Shown piece after piece: positions 20,267-29,035 of a stretch of 64,000 nucleotides of DNA (its first letter is position 1; each line of letters begins with the position of its first letter). The stretch is taken from assembly GCF_021440345.1 (NCBI RefSeq), contig NZ_JAKCNS010000029.1, positions 1 through 64,000 on the forward strand. Direction: 5' to 3'. The DNA comes from Kluyvera intermedia (lineage in GTDB: Bacteria > Pseudomonadota > Gammaproteobacteria > Enterobacterales > Enterobacteriaceae). The position numbers and the translations under genes were made by a program. The notes below the pieces were generated by a model. The model made no database searches and was not told the origin of the DNA. It saw nothing but the letters and a program-made list of their open reading frames with translations.

Positions 20267-21607
20267 TTAGCTCAGCAGCGTAAACGCCACCATACCGACG
20301 ATCGCACCCACGGTACCAAGGATGGTTTCCATCATGGTCCAGGTTTTCAGCGTCTGTGCTTCGGTAGCGCCGGTAAATTTACCGAACAGCCAGAAGCCAG
20401 CGTCATTCACGTGGCTCACCACGATAGAACCGCCGCCGATACAGATAGACAGTGCTGCCAGCTGTGCACCGTTGTAATGCAGCTGTTCAATGACAGGCAT
20501 CACCAGGCCAACCGCAGTCAGACAGGCGACCGTCGCCGAACCCTGAATAATACGTACCGCTGCGGCCAGGATGAAGCAGGTCAGCGCGATAGGCAGGCCC
20601 ATCCCGGTTAACGCTTCGCCCAACGCCGGGCCAACGCCGGAGTCCACCAGCACCTGTTTGAACACGCCACCGGCACCGATAACCAGCAGGATAATCCCCG
20701 CAGGCTGCAGCGCGTGGCCGCAGATTTCCATCACTTTATCTTTCGCCATGCCCTGACGGAACGCCAGACCATAAATAGCAACCAGACAGGCAACCAGAAT
20801 CGCCGTGAACGGGTGGCCGATAAATTCAAACCACTGATAAACTTCAGAACCTTCCGGCACAAAGCGTGCAGCAACGGTTTTCAGACCGACCAGCACCAGC
20901 GGCAGCAGGATCAGCGCGAGGCTGAAGCCGAAGGAAGGCATTTTGCCTTCGCCCAGGTGCGGCTCGGTGACGTCTTCTGGAATGTTCAGTTCAACGTAAC
21001 GGCTGATGAAGTTGCCCCACAGCGGACCGGCAATCAGCATCCCTGGGATAGCGGCACACAGGCCAATCAGGATCATCCAGCCAAAGTCCGCGTGCATCTG
21101 GGAGGCCAGCAGCATTGGCGCTGGGCCAGGGACCAGGAACGCCGCGGCAGCGGCGACACCGGCAAATAGTGGGATCACCAGTTTCACCAGATTGGTACCG
21201 GTGTGACGCGCCATCGAGAACGCAACGCTAATCAGCAGCACGATAGCCACTTCGAAGAACAGCGGCAGCGCGCAAATCAGGCCAGCCAGGCCAATCGCGA
21301 AGTGCGCACGGTTATGGCCGAATGACTTCAGCATCTTGACGGCAATCTGATCGACCGCGCCGGTTTCATGCAGAATTTTGCCGAACATTGCGCCAAGCGC
21401 GACCACAATCGCCAGGAAGCCCAGCGTGCCGCCCATGCCTTTCTCCATGGTGGCCGCGATTTTGGTCAGCGGCATACCGGAGAACAGACCTGCACCAATA
21501 GAAACCACCATCAAAGCCAGGAAGGCGTGCATACGCGCCTTCATGACTAAAAACAGCAGCAGCAAAACAGAACCGACTGCTGTTAAAACGAGCGTTAGAG
21601 TTGTCAC
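20267..21607 (-). CDS. gntU: GntU, low-affinity gluconate permease
   Basis: GntU imports D-gluconate across the inner membrane (GntP family, ion transporter superfamily). The product is 446 residues, as in E. coli, and hydrophobic along its whole length with about twelve to fourteen segments. The start codon is GTG at 21607 and overlaps the gntK stop codon in a GTGA tetranucleotide, indicating translational coupling. Expression should follow gntK and be controlled by GntR. Confidence 0.97.
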   Translation of the reverse strand: MTTLTLVLTAVGSVLLLLFLVMKARMHAFLALMVVSIGAGLFSGMPLTKIAATMEKGMGGTLGFLAIVVALGAMFGKILHETGAVDQIAVKMLKSFGHNRAHFAIGLAGLICALPLFFEVAIVLLISVAFSMARHTGTNLVKLVIPLFAGVAAAAAFLVPGPAPMLLASQMHADFGWMILIGLCAAIPGMLIAGPLWGNFISRYVELNIPEDVTEPHLGEGKMPSFGFSLALILLPLVLVGLKTVAARFVPEGSEVYQWFEFIGHPFTAILVACLVAIYGLAFRQGMAKDKVMEICGHALQPAGIILLVIGAGGVFKQVLVDSGVGPALGEALTGMGLPIALTCFILAAAVRIIQGSATVACLTAVGLVMPVIEQLHYNGAQLAALSICIGGGSIVVSHVNDAGFWLFGKFTGATEAQTLKTWTMMETILGTVGAIVGMVAFTLLS

Positions 21608-22137
21608 GCGATACGGCCTTTGTTAATCAATTCAATCGTGCTGTCGATAACGCCTTCCAGCGGCTGATCGATATCAACCACCAGCACATCGCGTTCTTCA
21701 GCGCCCGGCTCTTGCAGGGTTTCGAATTGGGTCACCAGCATCTGCGTTTTGAAGAAGTGGCCTTTACGCGCCTTCAGGCGGCTTTCAATCACTTCAAAAT
21801 CACCTTTCATATAGATGAAAGAGAGATTTGGATTACCTTCGCGCAGAATGTCGCGGTACGCTTTTTTCAGCGCAGAGCAGACAATCAGCGAAACCTTGTT
21901 GGTGCGTTGCATCGCGAATGCAGCGTCGTTCAGTGCCTGCAACCATGGTTTGCGATCGTCGTCGTTCAGCGGCTCACCGGAGGACATTTTGACGATATTG
22001 CAACGTGGATGCAGGAAGTCGCCGTCCAGAAATGCAGCGTTCAGGCGATGCGCGACTTCGCTGGCAACCGCAGATTTACCGCTGCCGGATACGCCCATCA
22101 GTACATAGACGTGGTGATCGTGGTTAGTCGTGCTCAA
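21604..22137 (-). CDS. gntK: GntK, thermoresistant gluconokinase
   Basis: GntK phosphorylates gluconate to 6-phosphogluconate with ATP, feeding the Entner-Doudoroff and pentose phosphate routes. The product is 177 residues (E. coli 175) with the P-loop GVSGSGKS at residues 15-22 and DGDFLHP after it. It overlaps gntU by four bases. Two GntR-like palindromes lie 29 to 55 bases upstream. Confidence 0.98.
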   Translation of the reverse strand: MSTTNHDHHVYVLMGVSGSGKSAVASEVAHRLNAAFLDGDFLHPRCNIVKMSSGEPLNDDDRKPWLQALNDAAFAMQRTNKVSLIVCSALKKAYRDILREGNPNLSFIYMKGDFEVIESRLKARKGHFFKTQMLVTQFETLQEPGAEERDVLVVDIDQPLEGVIDSTIELINKGRIA

Positions 22138-22165
22138 GGCGTCCTCCTGTTGGGCACTAAGGAAT

Positions 22166-22192
22166 TGTTACGGGTAACTGTTATCGGTAACA
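22166..22192 (-). promoter_or_regulatory. Two adjoining GntR operators upstream of gntK
   Basis: tgttacgggtaact (22166-22179) and tgttatcggtaaca (22179-22192) are 14-base near-palindromes of the GntR pattern TGTTAC(C/G)GGTAACA. They touch end to end. Their place between gntR and gntK fits repression of gntKU relieved by gluconate. Confidence 0.7.
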
Positions 22193-22284
22193 TTGTCCTG
22201 CCGGGCAAGTGGATAAGCAATAACCATTCGTGCCGGAAGTGAATTCTAAGTGAATATGTGTGATCTAGTTCAAATTTGTCAGAG

Positions 22285-23280
22285 CTAAATAGAACCGCCC
22301 GGTGACAAAGTGAAACCTAAATCTAACATTTTTGGCGTAACTGCTTCACCACGGATGCGCGCCAGCAGTCGCTCTGCGCCAATGCGGCCCATGCGCTCAC
22401 GCGGCGTCAGGACGCTGGCAAGACGGGGTTCCATCACCTGGCCGATGTCGTGGCCGTGGAAACCGGCAATGGCAATATCATTAGGAATTTTGAGGCCCAG
22501 ACGCTGACATTCAAATGCAGCGCCGACCGCAAGGTCATCGTTGGTACAGAAGATGCCGTCAAGCTGCGAGAATTCCCGACGCGCCTGGCGCATCAGTTCA
22601 ATCCCCGAGGTGTACGACGATGATTGCTCAACCATCACGCTATACGGCGTTAATCCCGCATCCAGCATCGCCTGCTCATAGCCTTTCTGCTTGATGATAG
22701 TACGCTCATCAAGACGCGCGCCTAAATAGGCAATGTGTCGGTGGCCGCGGGCAATAATGGCCGCCGTCATCTGGCGCGCCGCTTCAAAGTTGTCGAAGCC
22801 AACGGCGATGTCGAGGCACGGCGATTGGCTGTCCATCAACTCGACCACCGGGATCCCAGCGACTTCAATCATCTTCAGGGTGCGAGGAGTGTGGGTGCGT
22901 TCGGTGAGGATCAGGCCGTCGATATTCCACGAGAGCATTGACTCCAGACGTTCCTGTTCCATCTCCGGCTTATAGCCGTAGTGCGCCAGCATTGTTTGGT
23001 AGCCGTAGGCGTCAGTGACGCTTTCCACGCCGCGCAGCACTTCTGCGAAGACCTGGTTAGTTAATGACGGTAAAAGTACGCCGATGGCGCGACTGGTGGA
23101 GTTGGAAAGAATATCGGGAGCACGATTGGGGATGTAACCCAAATCATCAAGAGCCGCCGCAATTTTACCGCGCAACGCTACGGAAACCTGTTCCGGATTA
23201 CGGAGAAAACGGCTAACCGTCATTTTGGTCACGCCAACGCGATCGGCAACATCCTGAAGTACGGGTCTTTTCTTTTTCAT
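22285..23280 (-). CDS. gntR: GntR, LacI-family repressor of gluconate genes
   Basis: GntR represses the GntI gluconate genes and is inactivated by gluconate. The 331-residue product has the E. coli length. The N-terminal LacI helix-turn-helix (LQDVADRVGVTKMTVSRFLR, residues 8-27) is followed by a periplasmic-binding-protein-like sensor domain. It lies upstream of gntK on the same strand with a 147-base gap containing two operators, so gntKU can be transcribed separately. Confidence 0.98.
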   Translation of the reverse strand: MKKKRPVLQDVADRVGVTKMTVSRFLRNPEQVSVALRGKIAAALDDLGYIPNRAPDILSNSTSRAIGVLLPSLTNQVFAEVLRGVESVTDAYGYQTMLAHYGYKPEMEQERLESMLSWNIDGLILTERTHTPRTLKMIEVAGIPVVELMDSQSPCLDIAVGFDNFEAARQMTAAIIARGHRHIAYLGARLDERTIIKQKGYEQAMLDAGLTPYSVMVEQSSSYTSGIELMRQARREFSQLDGIFCTNDDLAVGAAFECQRLGLKIPNDIAIAGFHGHDIGQVMEPRLASVLTPRERMGRIGAERLLARIRGEAVTPKMLDLGFTLSPGGSI

Positions 23281-23334
23281 CGTCCAGAGGCAAGCAAGGT
23301 GAAATATTGCTGAAGTTTACCACGGAGATGGCGC

Positions 23335-23360
23335 AACCTCCCCGCAAGATTGGGGAGGTT
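23335..23360. terminator. Hairpin downstream of yhhW
   Basis: aacctcccc (23335-23343) pairs with ggggaggtt (23352-23360) around an 8-base loop. Neither side has a clear T-run, so terminator activity is uncertain. Confidence 0.4.
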
Positions 23361-23381
23361 ACGTTATTTATTTAAGCCTGA

Positions 23382-24077
23382 TCAAACTGGCGGCAGATCG
23401 AAGAGTAAAATTTCGCTGTCGCTATCCGCATGGATTGAAATCGCCTGCTCATCCCAAATGGCCAGGCCATCGCTGGTGGTAGCTTTGGTGCCGTTGATAC
23501 TCACGTTACCTTTTACCACCTGAATCCACACGCGGCGGTCAGCGGCAATCTGATGAATCGACTGTTCGTCTTTCGTCAGCGCCCAGCGGTACAGCTCCAT
23601 GTCCTGATACACTTTCAGCGAACCTTCACGCGCATCCGGCGACAGCACCAGCTGTTTGCCCTGTTCGGCGTCGAAGCGGCGCTGTTCGTAGCGCGGCGTG
23701 ATACCGGTTTTTTCTGGAATGATCCAGATCTGGTACAGGTGCAGCTTGTCGGTGGCGCTCGGATTGTACTCGGAGTGACGAATCCCGGTACCCGCACTCA
23801 TAATCTGGAACTCACCCGCCGGAACCTGTTCTTTATTACCCATGCTGTCCTGGTGCTCAACGGCGCCTTCCAGAACGTAGGTCAGGATTTCCATGTCTTT
23901 GTGCGGATGGGTACCGAACCCCTGACCGGCATCAATCACGTCATCGTTAATGACGCGCAGCGCGGAGAAGCCCATAAAATTCGGATCGTAATAATCAGCA
24001 AAAGAGAAGGTATGCCAGGAGTCCAGCCAACCATGATTTGCGTGACCACGTTCGTTTGCTTTGCGTAAGAAAATCAT
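23382..24077 (-). CDS. yhhW: YhhW, pirin-family quercetin 2,3-dioxygenase-like protein
   Basis: YhhW is a bicupin of the pirin family; the E. coli protein has been reported to have quercetinase activity in vitro, and its cellular role is unclear. The product is 231 residues, as in E. coli. The metal ligands are visible as His57 and His59 in GTHPHKD, and His101 and Glu103 in GIRHSEYNP. It stands alone between gntR and yhhX, with 121 bases upstream. Confidence 0.96.
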   Translation of the reverse strand: MIFLRKANERGHANHGWLDSWHTFSFADYYDPNFMGFSALRVINDDVIDAGQGFGTHPHKDMEILTYVLEGAVEHQDSMGNKEQVPAGEFQIMSAGTGIRHSEYNPSATDKLHLYQIWIIPEKTGITPRYEQRRFDAEQGKQLVLSPDAREGSLKVYQDMELYRWALTKDEQSIHQIAADRRVWIQVVKGNVSINGTKATTSDGLAIWDEQAISIHADSDSEILLFDLPPV

Positions 24078-24198
24078 TTTTTACCCCCTCATGTTTTCGA
24101 TGAAACAAGTTTGGACGTAAACAGCCTGGGATGATAGTGGGTGAAAATTGACTCCTCTATTCAAAAAATATGAACAAGAGCAGAGGAGCCAATATTGC

Positions 24199-25236
24199 TT
24201 ATTTGGCGAGGGTTATCGTGGCAGGAGATGGCTGTTCGAAGGCCCTTTCCAGCAGTTCCATATTGGTGAGAGCCTCAATTTCCTTGACGAAATTCGGCGT
24301 TCCGTTGAGCAGCGTTTGATACAGAGCGTCATACACGCGGCCATAGTCGCCCTGTTCGGCTCGCCACTCTTCTTTTACCGTTTCGCCCGCCTCGTTGACG
24401 TACTCCAGCCGCGCCAGAGTGTCGTCCGCCGCGAAGCCCGCATCACCCGGCATAATTCCCGCCTTCAGGCTGGTCTCTTGCTGGTCGATGCCGTATTTGA
24501 CAAACGACCCTTTGGTGCCGTGAACGATAAACTTCGGATAGTCGATTTTCACCAGGTGGCTGGTTTTCACAATCGCTTTCAGGTTGCCGTAGAAAAGCTG
24601 TGCTTCGAAGATATCGTCAGGATTGGCCGGGTTGCGCAGGCTACGGATGTCATATGCTGCATGATCCGGACGACCAAACAACGAAATGATTTGGTCCATG
24701 GTATGAACGCCGAGACCATAAAACGCGCCGTCCTGCGGGCGTCCCGGCTGAGTAGGCGCGTCCGGGCGGAAGTAGTCGAAGTGGCTTTCCACTTCCACGA
24801 TATCGCCCAGCTTACCGCTCTCGATGGCTTTTTTCGCCGTCAGGAAACAGGCATCAAAGCGGCGATTCTGATACGGCGATACGGTCAAGCCTTTGCTTTT
24901 CGCCAATGCGAACAGCTCTCTTGCTTCCGCAACCGTGGGGGTAAACGGCTTTTCCACCAGCACGTTTTTGCCCGCTTCCAGCGCTTTCTTCGCATATTCA
25001 AAATGGCTGTCCGCATGGGTACAAACCACCACCAGCTTGACCTGAGGATCGTGCAGGATGTCGTTTAGCTCGCTGGTAAAGTGGATATGCGCGTACTGCG
25101 GCTGCTGTTCGTCCGGCTTCGGGCTGCGGCGAAAAATATGGGCAACGTGCCAGTCGGCTTTACGGTGTAAAACGTACGGGAGATGGTAGCGGGTGGCGCT
25201 TTTGCCAAAGCCAATGAAGGCGCAGTGTAGGGTCAT
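24199..25236 (-). CDS. yhhX: YhhX, Gfo/Idh/MocA-family oxidoreductase
   Basis: This is a predicted NAD(P)-dependent oxidoreductase; the substrate is unknown. The 345-residue product has the E. coli length. An N-terminal Rossmann fold with GFGKSATRYH is followed by VEKPFTPT (EKP at 95-97) and the C-terminal substrate-binding half with LGVHTMDQ. The RyhB small RNA gene is immediately upstream on the same strand, as in E. coli. Confidence 0.95.
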   Translation of the reverse strand: MTLHCAFIGFGKSATRYHLPYVLHRKADWHVAHIFRRSPKPDEQQPQYAHIHFTSELNDILHDPQVKLVVVCTHADSHFEYAKKALEAGKNVLVEKPFTPTVAEARELFALAKSKGLTVSPYQNRRFDACFLTAKKAIESGKLGDIVEVESHFDYFRPDAPTQPGRPQDGAFYGLGVHTMDQIISLFGRPDHAAYDIRSLRNPANPDDIFEAQLFYGNLKAIVKTSHLVKIDYPKFIVHGTKGSFVKYGIDQQETSLKAGIMPGDAGFAADDTLARLEYVNEAGETVKEEWRAEQGDYGRVYDALYQTLLNGTPNFVKEIEALTNMELLERAFEQPSPATITLAK

Positions 25237-25286
25237 GATTCAGTCCTTTTGAAATAATTGCTGAATACCATAACGTAACTACAGGC

Positions 25287-25380
25287 AAAAAAAAGCCAGC
25301 ATTAAGCTGGCTAAAGTAATACTGGAAGCAATGTGAGCAATGTCGTGCTTTCAGAAGCTCCGCAAGGACGCCCTGAATGC
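25287..25380 (-). ncRNA. ryhB: RyhB, iron-responsive small regulatory RNA
   Basis: RyhB base-pairs with mRNAs of iron-using proteins, with Hfq, when iron is scarce. On the minus strand the central part GACATTGCTCACATTGCTTC is identical to the E. coli pairing region as recalled. It is followed by TATTACTT and the terminator hairpin gccagc-attaa-gctggc with a run of eight T. The 5' end is placed at 25380 from the E. coli start and from a -10 element TATTAT at 25392-25387. The length is about 94 bases against 90 in E. coli. The 5' third and the terminator loop differ from E. coli. The position between yhhX and yhhY is conserved. Confidence 0.93.
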
Positions 25381-25382
25381 AG

Positions 25383-25401
25383 GACAATAATAATCATTCT
25401 C
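25383..25401 (-). promoter_or_regulatory. Fur box overlapping the ryhB promoter
   Basis: On the minus strand GAGAATGATTATTATTGTC matches 15 of 19 positions of the Fur consensus GATAATGATAATCATTATC. It overlaps the -10 element TATTAT. A -35-like TAGACA lies at 25416-25411 with an 18-base spacer. This fits repression of ryhB by iron-loaded Fur. Confidence 0.85.
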
Positions 25402-25502
25402 ATTCGCACTTGTCTACCGTTTTTTGCAAAAAAAGCTAATTGACGCACATTTAAAAATCAATGATGTTAAAAGGGACTTTTAACCCCAAAAGGAAATGAA
25501 GA

Positions 25503-25994
25503 ATGAGTGACATAGTGATTCGCCATGCCAAAGCCAACGATTACGACGCAATCCGTCAAATCCACGCCCAGCCGGAGGTGTATCACAACACGCTACAGGT
25601 CCCTCATCCTTCCAGCCATATGTGGCACGAACGGCTAGCCGACCGGCCCGGCATTAAACAGTTAGTCGCCTGCATTGATGAGCAGGTCGTCGGGCATCTG
25701 ACGATTGATGTTGCTCAGCGTCCGCGCCGTAGCCACGTTGCCGATTTTGGCATCTGCGTGGATTCGCGCTGGCATAATCGCGGTGTTGCCAGCGCGCTGG
25801 TTCGCACCATGATAGAGATGTGCGACAACTGGCTGCGCGTCGATCGCATTGAATTGACGGTGTTTGTGGATAACGCGCCGGCGGTGGCTGTTTATCAGAA
25901 ACATGGCTTTGAGATTGAAGGTACCGGGCGCAAGTATGCCCTGCGCAACGGCGAGTATGTGGATGCCTACTTTATGGCTCGGTTGAAGGGGTAA
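25503..25994 (+). CDS. yhhY: YhhY (AaaT), GNAT-family N-acetyltransferase
   Basis: This is a cytoplasmic GNAT acetyltransferase. The E. coli homologue has been reported to acetylate some amino acids such as methionine and phenylalanine. The 163-residue product is one longer than E. coli. The acetyl-CoA pyrophosphate loop is NRGVAS at residues 92-97, preceded by DFGICVDSRW. It is transcribed alone, with RyhB divergent on its left. A CCCTCACCC-type repeat begins one base after its stop codon. Confidence 0.95.
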   Translation: MSDIVIRHAKANDYDAIRQIHAQPEVYHNTLQVPHPSSHMWHERLADRPGIKQLVACIDEQVVGHLTIDVAQRPRRSHVADFGICVDSRWHNRGVASALVRTMIEMCDNWLRVDRIELTVFVDNAPAVAVYQKHGFEIEGTGRKYALRNGEYVDAYFMARLKG

Positions 25995-26107
25995 CCCTCA
26001 CCCTAACCCTCTCCCTAAAAAGGAGAGGGGACCGTTTAGTGCTCTAATCCTGCATCCATCTTCGGATTTTCAGAGACTCACCTGAAGCTAAGGGGAAAGG
26101 GCTGAGG
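25995..26107. repeat. Palindromic intergenic repeat, copy 1 (CCCTCACCC family)
   Basis: The segment starts ccctcaccctaaccctctcc and ends aggggaaagggctgaggg. The ends are imperfect inverted copies of each other. An internal hairpin cctctcc/ggagagg lies near the left end. It fills the convergent gap between yhhY and ggt. The same pattern recurs at 31856-32041, so this looks like a dispersed, MITE-like or REP-like element. No coding frame is present. It may act as a transcript end for both neighbours. Confidence 0.7.
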
Positions 26108-26112
26108 GAAAA

Positions 26113-27858
26113 CTAGTACCCCGCAGTCAAATCATCCGGTGAGCGCGGGTCGGACGCTCCGTACAGCGTGCCATCAGGCCCCACCATAATGCTCTGGGTG
26201 CTGCCCATCGCCTCTTTCACCGCCACTTTCTGCCCTTTTCCTTCCAGCAGCTTCAGCGTATCCGGGCTAAAGCCCTTCTCCACCCGCAGCTCATCCGGTA
26301 GCCATTGATGGTGGAAACGCGGCGCATTGGTTGCTTCCGCCACATTCATCCCGAAATCAACGGTATTCACCACCATTTGCAGTACCGTAGTGATAATCCG
26401 GCTACCGCCGGGGCTACCGGTGACTAACCAGGTTTTGCCATCTTTCACCACAATCGTCGGCGACATTGACGACAGCGGGCGTTTCTTCGGCCCCACCGCG
26501 TTCGCGTCTCCGCCCACCAGCCCATAGACGTTTGGTACGCCTGGTTTTGCAGAGAAGTCATCCATCTCGTTGTTCATCAGAATGCCGGTGTTCCCCGCCA
26601 CAATACCAGTGCCGAAAGTGGTGTTCAGCGTATAGGTCACCGCCACCGCGTTCCCGTCTTTATCCACCACCGAGAAATGGGTGGTTTGATTGCTCTCGTA
26701 CGGTGCCAGCTTGCCCGGTTTAATCTCGCTCGACGGTTTAGCTTTGTTGAGGTCAATCTCCCCGGCTATCGCTTTGGCGTAGGCTTTGCTGGTCAGCGCC
26801 TGCCACGGCACCTTCACAAAGTCCGGGTCACCGAGGTACTCCGAGCGGTCGGCATAAGCGTGTTTTTCCGCTTCCGCCATCAGCTGCATCGCATCGGCGC
26901 TGCCGAAGCCGTATTTATGCAGGTCGAAGTTTTCGAGGATATTGAGAATTTGGACGATATGGATCCCACCGGAAGACGGCGGCGGCATAGAGAAGACTTC
27001 GTAGCCACGATATTCGCCGCTAATCGGCGCACGCTCTACCGCCTTATAGTTGGCGAGATCGGCTTTGCTCATCAGGCCGCCGTTGTTGTGCATCTCTTCG
27101 GCAATCTGATCGGCGATAGCGCCTTTATAGAAGGCATCCGGGCCATGTTCAGCGATGAGCGTCAGGCTTTTTGCCAGATTGGTCTGCACCAGCTTGTCGC
27201 CCTTCTTCAGCGGCTCACCATCTTTCCAGAAAATCGCTTTACTGCTGGCATGATTCGGCAACACTTCGCTGCCGTAGGTTTTGAGATCGTCGGCCAGCGC
27301 GCTGTTCACGATAAAGCCGTCCTGCGCCAGCTTGATGGCGGGCTGAACCACTTTATTCAACGGCATCGTGCCGTACTTCTCCAGCGCCAGCGAAAAGCCC
27401 GCCACGGTGCCCGGCGTACCGGAGGCCAGATGCGAAGTGAGGGATTTTTTACTGTCCGGGTTGCCCTGCGAGTCGAGGAACATATCGCGCGATGCCTGCT
27501 CCGGCGCCATTTCACGGAAGTCTATCGCCGTGGTTTTTCCATCCTTGGTGCGCAGCATCATAAAACCGCCGCCGCCCAGATTCCCCGCCTGCGGATGGGT
27601 CACCGCCAGCGCATAGCCTACGGCAACCGCGGCATCTACAGCATTCCCGCCTTGCTTGAGTATTTCGACACCCACGTTAGTGGCCATCGCATCGACCGAG
27701 GCCACCATGCCTTGCTGCGCACGAACAGGATGGAAAACATCTTCTTCAACGCCATAGGAAACCGGCGGCGGTGGTGCGGCGACGGCGCTGTAACAGCTCC
27801 CTGCCAGCAGAGCAGCAAGCGCTACCCGACATAAAAATGACGGCTTTATCATTAGCAT
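26113..27858 (-). CDS. ggt: Ggt, periplasmic gamma-glutamyltransferase precursor
   Basis: Ggt hydrolyses glutathione and transfers gamma-glutamyl groups in the periplasm. The 581-residue precursor has a signal peptide (cleavage near AVAAPPPP). It is expected to cut itself into large and small subunits before the nucleophile Thr392 in SNQTTHFSVVD, equivalent to E. coli Thr391. SPGGSRII forms the family oxyanion region. ATG codons occur at 27858 and 27852; the first lies four bases after GGAG and is used here. It is convergent with yhhY. Confidence 0.96.
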   Translation of the reverse strand: MLMIKPSFLCRVALAALLAGSCYSAVAAPPPPVSYGVEEDVFHPVRAQQGMVASVDAMATNVGVEILKQGGNAVDAAVAVGYALAVTHPQAGNLGGGGFMMLRTKDGKTTAIDFREMAPEQASRDMFLDSQGNPDSKKSLTSHLASGTPGTVAGFSLALEKYGTMPLNKVVQPAIKLAQDGFIVNSALADDLKTYGSEVLPNHASSKAIFWKDGEPLKKGDKLVQTNLAKSLTLIAEHGPDAFYKGAIADQIAEEMHNNGGLMSKADLANYKAVERAPISGEYRGYEVFSMPPPSSGGIHIVQILNILENFDLHKYGFGSADAMQLMAEAEKHAYADRSEYLGDPDFVKVPWQALTSKAYAKAIAGEIDLNKAKPSSEIKPGKLAPYESNQTTHFSVVDKDGNAVAVTYTLNTTFGTGIVAGNTGILMNNEMDDFSAKPGVPNVYGLVGGDANAVGPKKRPLSSMSPTIVVKDGKTWLVTGSPGGSRIITTVLQMVVNTVDFGMNVAEATNAPRFHHQWLPDELRVEKGFSPDTLKLLEGKGQKVAVKEAMGSTQSIMVGPDGTLYGASDPRSPDDLTAGY

Positions 27859-27974
27859 AGTTCTCCAGAGTGTACGGGGACGTCCCGGATTAAGCCTGGT
27901 TCATAATGCTGAAATAATCCTCGTTTTGGTGGGAAAGGAGTAAACTTAGAGGATCCCTCAAAGGAGGAAAGACG

Positions 27975-28298
27975 ATGAAACGACTACTGATTCTGGCGGC
28001 ACTCTTGCCGTTCACGGCGCTTGCCGCGCCATTAAATATCGACAATAACCCGAACCAACCGGGCTATGAAATCCCCAGCCAGCAGCGGATGCAATCGCGG
28101 ATGCTGAACCAGCAGCAGCAGAATAAGGGAATGCTGAATCAACAGCTTAAGTTGCAGACACAGCAACAGGATCAGCATCTGCAAAATCAGCTCAATACCA
28201 ATCAGCAACGTATTCAGCAAACGCAACCAGGTATGCTGAATGCGCCGAGCCAGCAGGCCGTTCCGAAAAGAAACGGCGACATGCTGAAACAGTATTAA
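27975..28298 (+). CDS. yhhA: YhhA, glutamine-rich secreted protein (DUF2756)
   Basis: This is a small exported protein of unknown function. It has a clear signal peptide ([19 protein letters not shown]), then a strongly Gln/Asn-rich stretch with repeated GMLNQQ and LQNQLN-like units. At 107 residues it is shorter than E. coli YhhA (146 recalled): the N-terminal half aligns, whereas most of the C-terminal tail is missing. Its TAA overlaps the ugpQ stop codon of the opposite strand by two bases, so there is no room for an intergenic terminator. Confidence 0.85.
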   Translation: MKRLLILAALLPFTALAAPLNIDNNPNQPGYEIPSQQRMQSRMLNQQQQNKGMLNQQLKLQTQQQDQHLQNQLNTNQQRIQQTQPGMLNAPSQQAVPKRNGDMLKQY

Positions 28299-29035
28299 GG
28301 CTGGAAGTTCGGGCCAATCACGTCAATCGCATCGGTACAGATGCTGTTCACGCCCCAGCGCAGAAGCTCCGCGGCGCGCTGGGGATTATTCACCGTATAG
28401 ACCAGAATCTTCAGGCCGGCTTCATGCAGCGCATCCACCCGCGCTTCATCCAGTAAGCGGTGATTGAGGTGGATGGAGACGCATTCTAAACGCGTCGTCA
28501 GCTCGCGCCAGTCGTCACGCCACTCATCGAGCAACAGACCGCGCGGCAGCTCAGGAGCAGCCTGCTGCGCCGCTTCCAGCGCGTCGATTTCAAACGACGA
28601 CAGCAGCGGTGGCGTCATGTCCGCCCACAGTTCACGCGCGGCCAGCGCCACAACCTTGCCAGTCAGCGGCCCGGTGCCGGTGGTTGGTTTGATTTCGATA
28701 TTCGCCATCATGCCGTGCTGGCGGCAGCGCTCCGCCACCTGAGAAAGCAGCGGTAGCGGTTCGCCTTTAAAACTGCTGCTAAACCAGCTGCCCGCATCCA
28801 CCCGCAGCAGATCCTGCCAGCTCAGCTCACCCGCCACGCCCCAGCCGTTGCTGGTGCGTTCGAGGTTGTCATCGTGCAGCAGGAAAATCTCACCGTCTTT
28901 CGATAACTTCGCGTCAAACTCGATCATGGTATGACCGTAGTGCGCGCCAACATCAATCGCCGCGAGGGTGTTTTCCGGTGCCAGCTTACCGCCGCCACGA
29001 TGGGCGACGATGTGGGGATAAGGCCAGTTGCTCAT
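28295..29035 (-). CDS. ugpQ: UgpQ, glycerophosphodiester phosphodiesterase
   Basis: UgpQ hydrolyses glycerophosphodiesters to glycerol-3-phosphate and an alcohol in the cytoplasm. The product is 246 residues (E. coli 247). The GDPD active-site pattern is visible as His12/Arg13 in AHRGGG, Glu21/Asn22 in APENT, Glu39/Asp41 in IEFDAKL, and His54 in [10 protein letters not shown]. It is the last gene of ugpBAECQ; its ATG overlaps the ugpC stop codon by four bases. Confidence 0.97.
   Translation of the reverse strand: MSNWPYPHIVAHRGGGKLAPENTLAAIDVGAHYGHTMIEFDAKLSKDGEIFLLHDDNLERTSNGWGVAGELSWQDLLRVDAGSWFSSSFKGEPLPLLSQVAERCRQHGMMANIEIKPTTGTGPLTGKVVALAARELWADMTPPLLSSFEIDALEAAQQAAPELPRGLLLDEWRDDWRELTTRLECVSIHLNHRLLDEARVDALHEAGLKILVYTVNNPQRAAELLRWGVNSICTDAIDVIGPNFQP

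Noticed and set aside
25995-26110. ERIC element between yhhY and ggt
   Set aside because: The ERIC ends and central inverted repeat are absent; the sequence belongs to the CCCTCACCC-type repeat instead.
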